NCBI GenBank assembly: GCA_025738555.1
Contig: JAOVFP010000002.1
Span: 5,766,001 to 5,830,000, forward strand
Direction: 5' to 3'
DNA length: 64,000 bases
Source: Cyathus striatus
Lineage: Eukaryota; Basidiomycota; Agaricomycetes; Agaricales; Nidulariaceae
In this document: piece by piece, positions 1 through 13,073 of the stretch
Layout: every line of letters begins with the position of its first letter
How positions within the stretch are numbered: position 1 is the first letter of the stretch
Notes under the pieces: model-generated
The model's database searches: none
Told to the model about the DNA's origin: nothing
The model's input: only the letters and a program-made list of their open reading frames with translations
Program-made: the position numbers and the translations under genes

Positions 1-2146
1 CTCTCCTCCCAGTTCTCTCGCCCTCTGTACAACACCTGAGGATCAGCAAGTATCTTTTCATGAACCTGAGAATGAGGCTTCGAGTTCTTCTGCAGTTGAA
101 CAAAATCCGCTTCATCGGTTTGCAGTACACTATCTTCCATCCAGACCTCTTCTGGGCTTTCCTCGAAGGGGAGCTGTTCTTCTCCTTCCAGCCTAGACAA
201 TCTCCACTTCTCCAAGTCCCATCAGCAACCCAAGAATCCCGAGTCTCCTTCCAGTTCTCTCGCCTTCTGTAGAAATCCTGAGGATGAGCAGGTATATTTC
301 CATGAATTTGAGGATGAGGCTTCTGTTTCTTCGCCACCGAACATTACTATGTCTTCTGCAGCTGAACAAAACCCAGTAACTTATACCGAAACGACAAACT
401 TTAGGAAGCCCGAGAGGTCATCGTCTTTCTCTTTTACTGGGTCTCCGTCTTCCTCGTTACTTGCATCGAATGTTAAAGTCATGGGTCGTCGAGATAGGCC
501 AAGGACAGCGATAAAGAAGCGTAAGGCATCTGTTGCACCGCAAGGAGAAATTTGTAAGTTTAATAAACAATTAAGGGAGCAGTACGTACATCATCGTTTC
601 TTTCTATGAAGTGAAAAGTCTGATTTGGCTTGCATAGAAAAAGACGAGCGTCTGAGAAGGCGGAAGACTCGACGCATACGGGAGCAGGGGGGGTACGCAG
701 GTTCGTATTCGTCATCATTATATGCCATTTTACTTGAGAGTTGATTTATTATTGATGAAGGAGAGTCTCTGGCACATTAAGTCGTACAGTCAAGCCACTG
801 TACAAGCATCTTGATCAAAAAGGCTCTATCACGTCGGAGAAATCATTGGCTTTCTTACTTCGTGCTCTGTCTCTAGATGACATTGAAGAGCTCATTTCGA
901 AGTTTGTGGCGCTCTCCCTCGACGACATCGAAGGCTTGATTTCGCAACTTGCTTCGTTAAGTATAGATGACAGTATCGAAGTACTGACGGCAAAGCTGGC
1001 GAAATTGACTATTGGTATCAAATATGATGACGCCGGCGATAGCCGAGGGGATCAAGACAAAGGTCTCGTACTTAAGGATACCTCAACGCGAACTGTTGGC
1101 AACAAACGTGTATTGGATCTAGCGGAAGATGAGAAAGATGGCCGAATCGTAAAGTAAGTGAAAGCTTTTCATTTCGCACTTTTCCTGCTTTTTGACTGAG
1201 CTGTTTGGGTAGACGAAGGCGCTTTTCAGCGTCTGATGTCGGTTCTGGCTCCTCCTCCAAAACGTGCTGTTCAGCGCGAGATGGTGGCGAGGTTCGCGTC
1301 TTTACTCCGTTTAGCGTCTCTCCAGCAACATGGAACTTGACCTCTGACTCCATGAATGCTTCTCCCGATAGCAGCGTTAACGACACGTTGACGAGCATAG
1401 CTGGCATCAAACGTTCTTTGGAGCTGGCGGAGGATGATGAAGAAGGTCGGAACCGACAGTAAGTGGAAGCTTTCATTCTTGCACTTTTATTGCCTTTGAT
1501 TGAACTAGTTGGGTAGACGAAGGCGCTTTTCAGCGACTGATGTCGGTTGTAGTTCCTCCCCCAAAACGCGTTATTCAGCGCGAGATGGTGGCGAAGTTCG
1601 CGACTTTACCTCGTATAACTTTACTCCAGAAACATGGAGCTTTGACGCTGTCTCCATGAAGGTACCCGGCAAGAAACGTGCATTGCAAGACGTGCATGAC
1701 GCTGATGGCCGAAGACCGAAGGGAGTCAATGATGTTGCTTTTCATCTTTCCTTGTCTTTTTAACTTGTGTTTGGCTAGGCGGATGCGTCATTCAGCACCA
1801 CACGTCGGTGGTATTACCAACCTCGCTTCATCCACGCCTTTCACCGCAGCATTGCGTCGACGAGGATCTCTGACAAGAAGCACTCGTAGGGGTCAGAGGA
1901 GCAAGAGAAGGGCCAGGCCTCGAGGTAAGTGCAAGTCTGTACTAAAGCTTTCCTTTCAACTAAGTTGTTTGGGAAGGGGAATTCATTTTACAGCGGCTCT
2001 CCCACAAACGAGATAAAATGTCAGTTCACGGAGAACAACGTGAAAAGAAGAAATGCTCCCCTGGCACGAATAATTCTCCATATGATCCTATTATGCAGGC
2101 GCTTTCCGCTGCATTTAGCGGTTTAGGCCTATTTTTAGGTTTCTGA
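1..2146 (+). CDS. Partial hypothetical gene made of duplicated exon modules
   Basis: I do not recognise the product. The readable part runs from 846 to a TGA at 2144-2146. Exons near 1213-1458 and 1517-1720 both begin RRRFSA(S/T)DVG, continue to SARDGGEVR, and end in an acidic stretch. A more diverged third copy begins RMRHSAPHVGG near 1780. Introns start at GTAAGT (1154 and about 1459) and end TTTGGGTAG, and both are phase 2, so exon plus intron was duplicated as a unit. The segment from 846 also has three LS(L/I)DD repeats. A basic stretch (TRRGQRSKRRARPR) precedes a C-terminal exon ending GLGLFLGF. Further left, about 105 bp at 1-106 is repeated at 241-369, so duplication extends to the window edge. 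The donor of the third intron is unclear and the 5' end lies outside the window. It could be a fast-evolving or decaying gene. Confidence 0.45.
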
Positions 2147-2809
2147 TGCTCTCACTTGTCTTAAGATTCAGCTAGGTCTCAGTGCACCGGTCCGTTTATC
2201 CCCCTACTCTTCCTTGCATTTTTTTCCAGCCGAAGCCTCTGTTGTTCAAACCATTCTCATTCCTTCCTTTCACCCGATCCTGTGATCATACCGATTCTCA
2301 ACCTGTCCATTCTATACCCACTCCCTCTCCTACTTCTACCCTATACATTCCTACACCCATTTCTACACCCACCTTCGCTGTTCCACCCACTGCTTCACCC
2401 AAACCGGGCTCAGTCTATTGCTTTCATTGTTGCTCTGTTTACAATTTTCAAATAAGTTGTGTATTGGACCTGCTTGATTATGGATCGTGCATTAGCATTA
2501 CAAATATGTGTAACTTATTGAATAAATATAATTCATGCACTTCTTTTGCACTTTCTTTTGCACTTCTTGGCGCTTCTTTGTTGCGTACGGTTGATTGGTA
2601 TCGGAGACAAAAGTAAACACAGGCTATTAAAATTAGTTCTACCCACTAGTACTTATTACAATAATACTCTTCTTTGCAACTTCTTTAAGCTAAGAATCCA
2701 GCATCTAACCAATATAACAAGATCGATGCCGTGTGCTACCAGGTAAATACAGTCTTATGGTCTCTATAATCAACAACGATATTGAGTAACCAACTAACTG
2801 AGATCTACA
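2147..2809. other. Intergenic region, no gene seen
   Basis: This stretch is T/C-rich then A/T-rich and holds only short open frames with no recognisable domain. It lies between the 3' ends of the module gene (plus strand) and the first reductase (minus strand), so it should hold two convergent terminators. Confidence 0.5.
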
Positions 2810-5800
2810 CTAGGACTCCTCGAAGAATCCAAGATTACACCAGTACTTGATCCATCGCTGAGAATCACGGGAACCTAGTTCGTGAAGTTCTCGAAGAGTA
2901 GGACTGAAACGTCGCGCTTTATCGGTTGCGAACACAGTAAGTCCGCCACTTTCCATTGACTTGGTTCCATTCGCATAAAGCTCTTTGTTACCATAGGCCA
3001 TCCTGCGGAAAAAGTCGAGAACTTTTATAGCAGGCTGATACAATACATTAACATGTGGCAAATAAGTATAAGCAATATGAGAGGGCATACCAATTTGCGC
3101 AGATTATCTTGGCTTATATTATTACTTCGTTCTTCGAGGCGGGAAACCCAATCATGGAATGGGACAAAAGCCAGGGCATTTTGCTTGATATGCAGAACGT
3201 CGAGTAGATCCTGTCGTATGTGAGAGAACATATCTGTCCATAACAACGGTCTAGGGTGTACTAAATTCACGGTAACGGGAAGCGTTTCGGAAGAGAGTGC
3301 CAGGTCTAAAATGCATTGCGCCACCACATCCATAGGTAACCAAGATATGGTCTAAGCAGGACGTTCAAGTTAGCTTCAATGTTGATTAGACCTTATCACA
3401 GAACCACTTACCCCTGGAGCATCGGGCAATGCACCCAGTGCCAGACTGCTTTTGATAAGAATGGGAACCCAATCAGATGTGGCCCATGCACCATTGGGAA
3501 GCCCTCCAGATATCTGGCCAATCCGTATAGAAGTTGCATGAAGTCCACTATTGGCCAGGATCTAGACGGGTATGTCAGAGTCAGCGACAAATATAGATTA
3601 CTATGTGATAAAACATGCCTGCTCTGCAACATACTTAGACTCTCCATAACCGCCGCCTACAGCAGCGCTCAGATCATCGACAACTTCCTCCGGGTATGGG
3701 CCGCGCTTGGGATCCCATCCTTGGGCCAAAGTAATCGAACTTGTGTATAAGAATCGCACACGTGAGGGATGAGGACCGGCTCTGACACAATCTATTAAGT
3801 TGCGAGTCCCCTGAATGCTATTTTCAAAAGAAGCCAGGGTTAAATTGAAATCCAGTCTCCAAGCTGCATGAATGACGATGGTCACTAGATCTTGCACCTA
3901 AGGTAATAAAATGTCAAAACATATTCGAACATAAAACATTTACGGTACCTCAGTATAAACGTCTAGAGGTAAGCCTAAATGCTCTTGAGCGAGATCTCCT
4001 TCAATATGAACGAGCTTTGGGAGCTGCAAAAGTCGCGTATCCAGCCCTTTATCTTTGAATCGTGTTTCGAGGCGCATCAATGGCGGGCTTGATTTAGAAG
4101 ATCGATTGAAAGCATAGATCTTAGTAACATCAGAACGGCGAAGAAGTTGCTCAAGGACCTGTGCGCCCAAGTTTCCAGTGGTGCCAGTGATCAAGACCAC
4201 ATGCTCCGTTGGTTGTTTTTCGATGGAAGCAGGCCGTTCAAGGGGTACTTTCAAGCCAGAGCTGTACTTTTCGATCATAGCTTCAACTAGCTCCGAAGAT
4301 GTTTTGGTACCCTCAGCATCCTCGGATTGTAAGAAAAGACTCGCCACATAATTGGCTAAATCTTCGATAATAGGATGTGCGTATACGATGTTCTGCAGTA
4401 GAGATGAATTTGGCGGATGCAGTGCTTGTCTCAGGGCTCCGGCAATCCTCAGGCGCAAAAAGGTCGCGCTTAAGCTATAGATAACAGAGTACGTCATAAA
4501 CAATGAAAGGACAGAGAATAAAAATAATGTACCTATCAAAGCCTTGTTCAAAAAGATCTTGCGTAGAATCAAGATGTTCAATAGACTGAATATCCTTCGC
4601 TTGTTGCAGGAGCCAGACCTGCAGAGATTCTTTGTCCCATGATTCTGGAGGAAGAATATGGTCACCTGTGGTATTTGATTCGATGGTTTGGTACCTGTAT
4701 TGAATAAAGATTAACTCACGGATATACGTATACACCAAAAAATTTACAAAGCTTCAATCTCTTCGTCGTACAGCTGAAGGGCCGCTTTCCTTATAACTGT
4801 CCCTTTAGCCGTACGAGGTAGAGGCTTATCTGGAGAAGTGATCAATATCATCTCTTTGAAGATCTTGCTGAACGCAGGTGCGTCGATGTTTGCCTCTTCA
4901 ATGATAGGCCTATTACACAGGTTAGACTGAATTGAATAGTAGAAATACATTCGACCTTACCAAGCCCGAGTGCGAAAATCAGCCACTTGTTTCGGATCAT
5001 GTATATCAATTGCAAGTTCCTCGACTGGCTCGAGAAGAACACCAGCCTGATCATGACCACGTCCAAACATTACTGCACCCTGAATTCTATTTACATGTCA
5101 AAAACGTGAATTCATTGCGTTGAACGACATGCACGAACATGGAATTGGTTGTCATGGACCCTTCCATCAGTGCCGGTACGGTCTTTTCCCCTGAGGAATG
5201 AATGATAACATCGTCCTTTCTCCCCACACTGTGAATATGTGTTAGCTTCATATCTCAGCAGACTGGCATAAACTCACATTCTCCAAAACCGCTCCAACGT
5301 AGGGTGGGGCATAAAGAGATCAGATGTCGCATAGCCTTTTGTATCTTCCAGGTTTTCGATCGAAGGATAATACACATCGGACGTCTTAAACACAATTGCG
5401 GCAATGGTTAGTGCCCGTGTGTGAACAAGAACAAATAATCCATACCAGACATTGGCCTTCATATGTACCGTCGCCCTGAGGCACCCATCGCATACTCACG
5501 AAATCGCCAAACTCCAGCCATTCCCAATGGAGACTGGGATCACGACTCAATTGCATAACAGTCATAGCCCCGGCTTCCGTACTACCATAGATCGCTTGAA
5601 GATTGATTCCAGATGATACTAAAGACTCCCCAAGGCTTTTGGGCATTGGCCCACCACTATAAGCCTAGTCGATTCACTAAGCGACAATTTGAGGACCGTA
5701 TTATAATTTGCAGACGTACCACAACCTCAAAACTTCGCAAATATTCGATGTTGTCTAATGAATTCGCCATTCCTTCTAACATCATAGGTATCAGCACTAC

Positions 5801-6794
5801 TCCATTAGCATTAGTGCGGCGAAGATGTAGCAGAATATCCTGAGCAGTCGCAGGAGGAGGCTGGTCGGTTTCATGCCAAACAGCAGGCGGGAAAACTGAC
5901 ACCGATAACAAACCATAGACAGAGTACACAACTTGCAACAGGAATCCAATAAAATGGAACGGCGGTATAGCCATCGCACCAAAGCGAAGTCGAGGTTCAT
6001 ATTTCCTCGCCTTCGATAAATCTTTGGCCGGTTAACCATTAGCTAACGCGAAGAAAATCGAACAAGATCACTCACTAAGAGCCAAGTTAGGAATAGTATG
6101 AATCCTTTGTGAAATCGCCTTGGGAAAGCCAGTACTGCCAGAGGAATGCAGATATAATCCAATATCAGTAGGCTTTAAATCTTTGTGTAGAGGGGGGTAA
6201 GGAGAAAATGGATGTTCAATATCCTCTTTTCCAAGGTTAGGGAACAGCTGTGTGATCATCGGCGCGATTTCCACCTTCAATGCAAAATCAGGGATTTCTT
6301 GTGAAAGCATTAGTTGTACCTGCTCTATTAGTCCTCCAAGCGAGGCTGGTGTGGCGAGAATACGGTGACAAGAAGTCGATTTAAGGAGGTGCACGATGGC
6401 GGCGGATGAATTCCTAGGTGAGATAGGAAACGGCTGCAAGGCAAACTGAGCTACATCTTTCGCTATCCAAAGTATGTTATCGTACCACAAGTCCAGCGTG
6501 CATAAGCCCCAAAACCAACGTTTGATAAACAATTATATCAAGTTGTGCAATGACTGCCACTACTGACCCCGACTGTCCAACGCCATCAGGGCGAACGACG
6601 TGGGCAGCACGGTGAATGGCTCTTCCAAATTCGAGGTGCGATACTTGAGTAATAGTATCAGGCTCGTCGTCAGAGCTAAATACAAAAGCCGGTTGAGAGG
6701 GATTCTGCTGAATATTGAAATCCACGATGTCTGAAAGGGTCAACGACCCATCCAGAGGAGGAAACACAGGAGGTGGGAGAGATGAATTCGACAT
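2810..6794 (-). CDS. Adenylate-forming reductase (A-T-R, NRPS-like), copy 1
   Basis: Predicted to adenylate a carboxylic acid, load it on a phosphopantetheine arm and reduce the thioester with NAD(P)H to an aldehyde or alcohol. Order: N-terminal adenylation domain with YLHSSGSTGFPKA (A3), YGSTEAG (A5), GRKDDVIIHSSGEKT (A8) and PRTAKGTVIRKAAL (A10); carrier domain with GFDSLSAT, whose Ser codon is completed by splicing (intron about 4485-4535); reductase domain with TGTTGNLG, YTSS and YGESK. Length is near 1,060 residues over about 14 introns of about 50 bp, normal for the A-T-R class. The ATG at 6792-6794 matches copy 3 (MS-SPLPP-VFPPLDGS). A longer start at 6866 exists but is not shared. The A7 motif reads ATSDLF instead of TGDL. 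Copy 3 is the closest relative: by hand count about four in five residues match around the carrier. Substrate unknown. Confidence 0.9.
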
Positions 6795-6867
6795 GTTATG
6801 AGAAGATGTGGTAGTGCAGCAGTGAAGCAAGTCCAGCTGTCTTATGTATGCTCGCTCCTTGAGCATA

Positions 6868-8694
6868 TCCTATCTGGTAAATCCATTTATGGAAGCATCA
6901 GTGTGCTGATGATCCAGATATATAATAATAGCCATCGTGACAGTAAGAAAGCTTATTCACGGCACTAATCCCGTATCATTACGCTAAGCGGGGAGCTGTT
7001 CTGTATGTTGCGCAATGCAAGAACAAGCCTATACAACTTCGGGAGTAGTCCCAGGCTTGAGAAGTGTGTTTTTCTTGTCAGTTATATGCGTAATAACTGT
7101 CGCATGTGCGGTTTTGTCCTTTCCGTCCTCATAGCGCCACCGGACTGAACGTGGCGACATTATACATCCTTAGTCTAAAGTGAATTGTACAGTGCACGGC
7201 TCTACTAAGAAAGAAAGTTAGCCACAAGTATACTCTAATAAGATTGTCCGAAACGGTAGAAGATCGTACCGTATGTCGTCAAATTTCTACCGATGCTGTT
7301 GGTACTGCAGTTGAAAACTCGTATGTTGTAAGAGTGGATAAAACTTGGAAACCCGTAGAATATCCTTTCTTGTGTCCTTCTTTCCCAGCAACCGTTCCCA
7401 GACTTTCAGATTTTGCCAAACAAGGTTGTACAATATCTGCCGCGGAACTGCGACAACCGTGCAACCGGAAAGGGTATTTTCGCATCGTAAAAATATCATC
7501 CCGTGTAAAATGAACGGAGGGTCGCGCAATATCTTCAGGTTCGGCTCCCCTCAAGCTCCCCTAACAGTCTTTTCGTATCCACCACAGGGATTCGGCCTCG
7601 GGGATACTCTTATCGGTGTCTTATGCCATTGGTTACTATCGCACTGCTAAGGGCGAAGAGCTGAGGAATCAGTTCTATACATGGAGCAACACATCTTCCT
7701 GAACCCTCACCGGCGCACAGCTGTAAGCCCGAGCTCCCGAAGGTATTGCAATTTGAACCGAGAGTTGGAACTTGCAAGGAACTTGGCTGAGTTGGAAATG
7801 ACGAAACGCATTGTTTGTATATATTTAGAGCTATTGTGCAAAAGCCTCAGAACATTGTAATCCGGTTGGTGAGAGGACTTGGCGAGGGCCACCGTTGCTG
7901 TCGCAGTGTTCGCGTCGATGCTGAGTTGTTAAATTTATGTATGTATATAACTTGTATATACTTAACCCTGGACGATGATGACGCTTGTGGAAAGATCTGT
8001 TTGAAAAACGATTGATAATGAATCGAGCAAGTGACTGTGTTGCTCGGGGAGTCGGGGTTCATACAGGCTCGTGACTCGCATTTCTTTTCATCTCTTTTAA
8101 TTTATCTCGCTTTCATTTCTTCATTTCCCTTTCAACCTCTTATACCATCTCATTCCTTATCCCTTTCGAATTTTCCCCCTTTAATTACTATGTAGTATAT
8201 AAGTAGAGTGAGCAAAGTGCGAGATCGATATCCGTCGTCCGAGTCTCACACTGCGCTCGCAGTTTTCCTTTTCCTTTCATAGATTCTATTATACTCTCGC
8301 GCAGCACTTTTAGATCCCCACCCAGTACCCACCATCCCTTTTTCATTTTATTTTATTTAGTTTAGCTACTACTTTCATGACTCTGTAGTTAGCTTGAGCC
8401 TGACCCCTTTCAGATCTCCCGAGGGGTTCTTGGGCTCGAGAACCTCTGGACCTCAAATACATATTTGACTCGCAAACCCACTTGAACTCATGCTACCTCT
8501 AAGTGTCTCACTCAAGTCATTCCAACGCCTTTCAAACGATACAAGTGTTAATGTGAGTAAAATTTGCATCACACTAATTGAATTGCGCGTTCAACGAGGT
8601 TCAAAGTAAGGAGAAACTTGGGAAAAACACTGGGAAAGGCACAAGAGAGGCGAGGGAGAGGGCCGGAATCAAGCCGGAATTTCGTAGTACTTAA
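6868..8694. other. Intergenic region between reductases 1 and 2
   Basis: No gene is supported. Open frames at 7244-7650 occur on both strands with no domain. 8070-8460 is T/C-rich with a TATATAAG at about 8198, which could be a promoter or LTR remnant, but I found no target duplication or matching copy. A TATATAAT-like stretch near 6918, about 125 bp upstream of the first reductase start, could be its minus-strand TATA element. Confidence 0.4.
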
Positions 8695-11600
8695 TCACAC
8701 CTGATTTTTAGTAAGGAATCCAACATCTACCCAATATTTAATCCAACGCTCCACGTCTGCAACACCCAGAGGATCTAAATTTCTGAGAGTGCTGCTTCGA
8801 AGTTGGGCTTTCTCGGTGGCAACCATCGCAAATCCTCCACTCTCCGCTGAGACGTGTCCACTGGCTCGAATAACATCGTCCGCTTTAGCCATGTCACGGA
8901 GAAAACTGATCAACTTAATTGCAGGCTTATTGAATGGGAATTCAGAAAACAGCAGTTCAACCGGCTAACATGAGACTTACTATATTATGAAGATAATCGC
9001 GTTCGACCTCCTTTGCTCGACTCTCCAGGAGGGCTACCCAATCACAGAATGGAATTGTCCCCATGGGTTGTTCCTCGATATTCAGATACTTCCTCAGGGC
9101 ACTTCGAATGTGTGCCATTATGTCATTCCATTTCACTGGTCTAGGGTGCACCAAGTTCACTGCCTCTGTACACGGCTCGGCGGAGAACGCAATGTCCAGA
9201 ATAGACAGGGCCGCAGCGTCCATGGGCAACCATGAAGCTACCTAACCAACACAAACACGTCTGTCAGCGGCAAATGCAATAACAAAGAATATACATACCC
9301 CAATAACGTCAGGCATTTCCCCCAGTGCCAGACTACTCTTGACTAGAATTGGCACCCAATCTGATGTAGCCCAAGCGCCGCTGGGGACTCCACCACTGAT
9401 CTGCCCTAGTCTTATGGAAGTTACATGAAGACCACTTTTAGCGAGAATCTATAATAACAGTTCTGCTTCAGGAAGCTATACAAATAGATTGTACAACGCA
9501 CCCGTTCTCCGACATATTTTGATTCTCCATACCCACCTCCTACTGCATATCGAGCATCATACATGACTTCTTCAGGGTAAGGCCCATGATCAGCTGCCCA
9601 GGCTTGTGCAGACGCAATTGAAGAGGTATAAATAAATCGGACTGAGGAAGCATGAGGTCCTCCTCGAGCCAAATCTATGAGACTACGAGTGCCGCGAATA
9701 TTGGGTTCAAAAGATGCTAAGGTAAGATTGAAGTCTAATCTCCAGGCGACATGTATATTAATCGTGACCAACTGCTGCAGCTGATATTGTGTCTTCACGT
9801 TAGAGTTTTCAGAAGTGGCAATAAACAAGTGAAAGAGTACCTCAGCGTACATATCCACTGGTAACCCTAAATTGGTTTGAGCGGCGTCACCATCGAGGAA
9901 AACAAGCTTATTGAGATGTAGGAACTTCGCATCCAAACCCTTGTCATTGAACTTCTGTTCAGTCCTTGTAAATGCCGAGCCTGATCTAGATCGACGATTT
10001 AAGGCATATACCCTCTCAATCTGTTCATTTCGTAGGAGTTGGTCAAGAATTTGAGAACCCAGGTTGCCGGTTGTACCAGTGATCAAGACCACATGTCCTC
10101 CTTCGGTGAGGTTGCTAGTCGTTTCTTGCCAAATTGGTTTATCCAAGTCAGTGCTGTACTTTGCAACCATATCTTTGATGATATCCACTTTGCTTTTGGA
10201 TACTTGTTCCTTCTTCGGCTCGTGAACGATCTCGGACAAGTAGCGTGCCAAGCTGTGGATGATAGGGTACTCATATACGATATTTTGCAGCGAGGGCATC
10301 TGAGCCTTTGTTTTCGATTTTCGAAGAGCTCCTGCAATACGTAACCGAAAGAATGTAGCGCTAAGGCTATTGCAATACTTTAAGCAAGTATACGAATCAC
10401 AGGAGTCTTCCGGTCCTTACCTGTCAAATCCTTGATCAAAAAAGTCTTTGCTAGGTTCAAGACGGTTGCCGGATAGGATATCTGACGCCTGTCGTAAAAG
10501 CCATTCTACGACATCTTTTTCCTCCCAAGTTACCGGGGGATCGATTTCACCATTGCTGGTATTCGATTCCACACTTTGGTATCTGTATCACCAATAAGTG
10601 ACAGCGGAAGGTTATAGAAATAGAACACGTACAGAGCTTCGATCTCAGTCTCATATAATTTAAGAGCAGCCTTGCGCATTATAGTTCCTTTTGGCGTGAA
10701 TGGTAACGGTCTGTCCGGCGATGCGATGAGTACCATTTCTTTGTATACCCGACTATATTTTGGTAAATGTTTACTGGCTTCTTCTACTATTGGCCTATAT
10801 GCACGGTCGTTGAAGAGAGATAATCAAAGGTCTCAACAACGTGCTTACCAAACTCGGTTCTGAATTTCGGAAACATCTATCTGATCGTTCTCATTAATAG
10901 GAAGCTCATCCATGATAACTTCTACGAGAACACCAGCTTGGTCATGCTTATGACCAAACATTACAGATGCCCTAATACTAGTACGGATCAGAGACTACGC
11001 CCAACAACGAGGGTAAATGCTCACTTCGGATGGCTTAAGAGAATGTTCTCAAACGGAGTTGGTACCGTTTTTTCGCCAGATGAATGGATAATAATATCAT
11101 CAATCCTACCGACACTGCAAGGTTCCATAAGTATTCAATGCGAGTTAGAAACAACTTCAAATTTTACATTCGCCAGTATTGCGGCAACGTTGGATGCTGT
11201 AAGAAGGTGTCTGAGCTTGAATAACCTTTGAGGTCCTCCATATTTTCGACGGAGGGATGATGAGTTGGGCATGTCTATATTTTTGTGAACAAAGAGCCAA
11301 TGGCATATCAACACAACCACTAACCAGATACTGAAGCTCGAATGTTCCATCATCTTGTGGAATCCATCTTTTGCTTATACGATCACTAAATTCCATCCAT
11401 TCCCAGTGAACACTATTTCTTTGACGCAGTCGCATAAATGTTGTAGGCCCAGTCTCGGTAGAACCGTATAGAGGCTGTAAGTTTACGCCAGACGCATGTA
11501 GCAGGTCTCCTAGCTTGCTGCCGATTGGACCGCCGCCATAAACCTAATGTCACCATTATAATGATAGCACATCATTCTTCCATTACAACCAGACGTACCA

Positions 11601-12670
11601 CAAGCTCTAGATTTCGGAGGGTCTCAATACCGCCGGGACACTCTGCTACCCCTTGTAGTAGAGTAGGAATGATAAACAATCCATTGGAGCCTGTACGCTG
11701 AAGATGCTCAAAAATATTATTCGGTGTAGGGAGACAGGGTTGATCCGCAGGATTCCATACGGCCGGTGGAAATACTGAGACACAGATTAAACCATAAACA
11801 GTATAAATGACTTGTACAATGAAACCGAAGGCGTGAAATGCAGGGAGTGCCATTGCATTTACTCGAAGAGTAGGAGTGCAGTTGATTACACTAGATATAT
11901 CTATAGTGCGCCAGTTGGCCCATTTGAGACAGTATACAGTAATGCAGCGAGGAAAGCTTACTGTTAGCTGCCCATTCCGCGAAGGCACGAGCACTCTCTG
12001 GTATTGGTTTCGGGGATCCCGTACTACCAGACGAGTGAAAGTAGGAAATGATGTCCTCTGGATTGAAATGCTTGTGAAGAGGTGGGTAAAGGTCAAAGTG
12101 ATCTTGCATGTTTTCCATTCCAAGCTTCGGATACAGCTGATCAAAGGTTGGCATATCATCAATGACAACCTCAAAATCTGGATTGATATCGACTTTAATA
12201 CTATCCATCAAACTCTGCAGAGTAACTGATGTCGCAAGAATGCGATGACATGAGACGTTCTTTAATAAGCGGATAATAACTGCAGGCGAGTTCCGATGTG
12301 AAATAGGAAATGGCTTTATAGCAAGTTAGATATAGATTGCAAGAACAAAGTCTTGAAAGCCTACCACCAGACCAGCTCGCATTAAGCCAACTACAACTGT
12401 TTGAAAGACAATCGTATCTGAAAGCGCAATGATGGCAACAACAGAACCATGAACCCCGGTGCCGTTGGGGCGGAGGAGATGTGCAGCTCGATGGATAGCA
12501 CGTCCAAATTCGAGATGTGTAACTATAGTGGTAGATTGTGGATGTTCATCAGCACTGAAAATAAAAGCCGGTTCTGAGCTATTATGTTGAAGGTTGAAGT
12601 CAACGGCCTGCGGGATTGAGACTGAAGCATCTAAAGGCGGGAATGTCTTTGACGGACAGGAGAAATCCAT
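8695..12670 (-). CDS. Adenylate-forming reductase (A-T-R, NRPS-like), copy 2
   Basis: Same architecture as its two neighbours but clearly more diverged, so it likely has a different substrate or is an older duplicate. Visible: start MDFSCPSKTFPPLDASVS at 12668-12670; A3-like YFHSSGSTGSPKPIPES; A5-like YGSTETGPTT; A8-like GRIDDIIIHSSGEKT; PFTPKGTIMRKAALKLY near the end of the adenylation domain; carrier GFDSLSAT, again with the Ser codon made by an intron (about 10365-10420); reductase TGTTGNLGSQILDQLLR, RFIYTSS and YGESKYVGER. The reductase domain ends WIKYWVDVGFLTKNQV. Exon borders fall at the same places as in copies 1 and 3, which supports tandem duplication of a spliced gene rather than retroposition. 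No stop or frameshift was noticed. Confidence 0.88.
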
Positions 12671-12703
12671 CGATATTCATTTGTCGGTTGGACAGAGATG
12701 CTT

Positions 12704-12714
12704 CTATATATACG
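12704..12714 (-). promoter_or_regulatory. TATA element of reductase copy 2
   Basis: On the minus strand the sequence reads GTATATATAG about 40 bp upstream of the start codon at 12670. It is a plausible TATA box with a very short 5' leader. Position and sequence are the only evidence. Confidence 0.4.
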
Positions 12715-13073
12715 TTTCTGCTCCATTCTGGCGTATAACGAACTTGTGAAAGTAGTGGCGGCTGATACATTTCAAGGTTTCAGTGCGCGAGTTCGTCGTC
12801 CATATTTTCCACGTGGGATTACTCCATAAGAAATACACTGGGGAGGATCTGATCAATGTTTGTCTAAAACATGGACAGATGCAACATTGTGAACAATGAA
12901 AATGGCAGTTCCGCCAATTCGCAGCACCATTCCAAATGACTGTATGCTAATCCGTGCAAATAGTGCTCAGGAGTCGGCAGGAACCCGATTAGAGTTTCTG
13001 ACCTTAAACCAGATGTAAATGGGGTTCGCAGGTTCGAAAACGCTCTTTCGACACAACGTAAATGAGCTCTATA
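12715..13073. other. Intergenic region between reductases 2 and 3
   Basis: About 360 bp without an open frame of note. It separates the promoter of copy 2 from the 3' end of copy 3. Nothing else was seen. Confidence 0.5.

Noticed and set aside
3379..3750. Plus-strand frame of 123 codons inside reductase copy 1
   Set aside because: It lies opposite the reductase-domain exons and has no domain of its own; a shadow of the minus-strand gene.
7244..7650. Overlapping frames on both strands between reductases 1 and 2
   Set aside because: No domain, no splice pattern, and both strands are equally open.
8036..8460. Possible LTR between reductases 1 and 2
   Set aside because: TG and CA can be found at its edges, but there is no matching target duplication and no second copy in the window.
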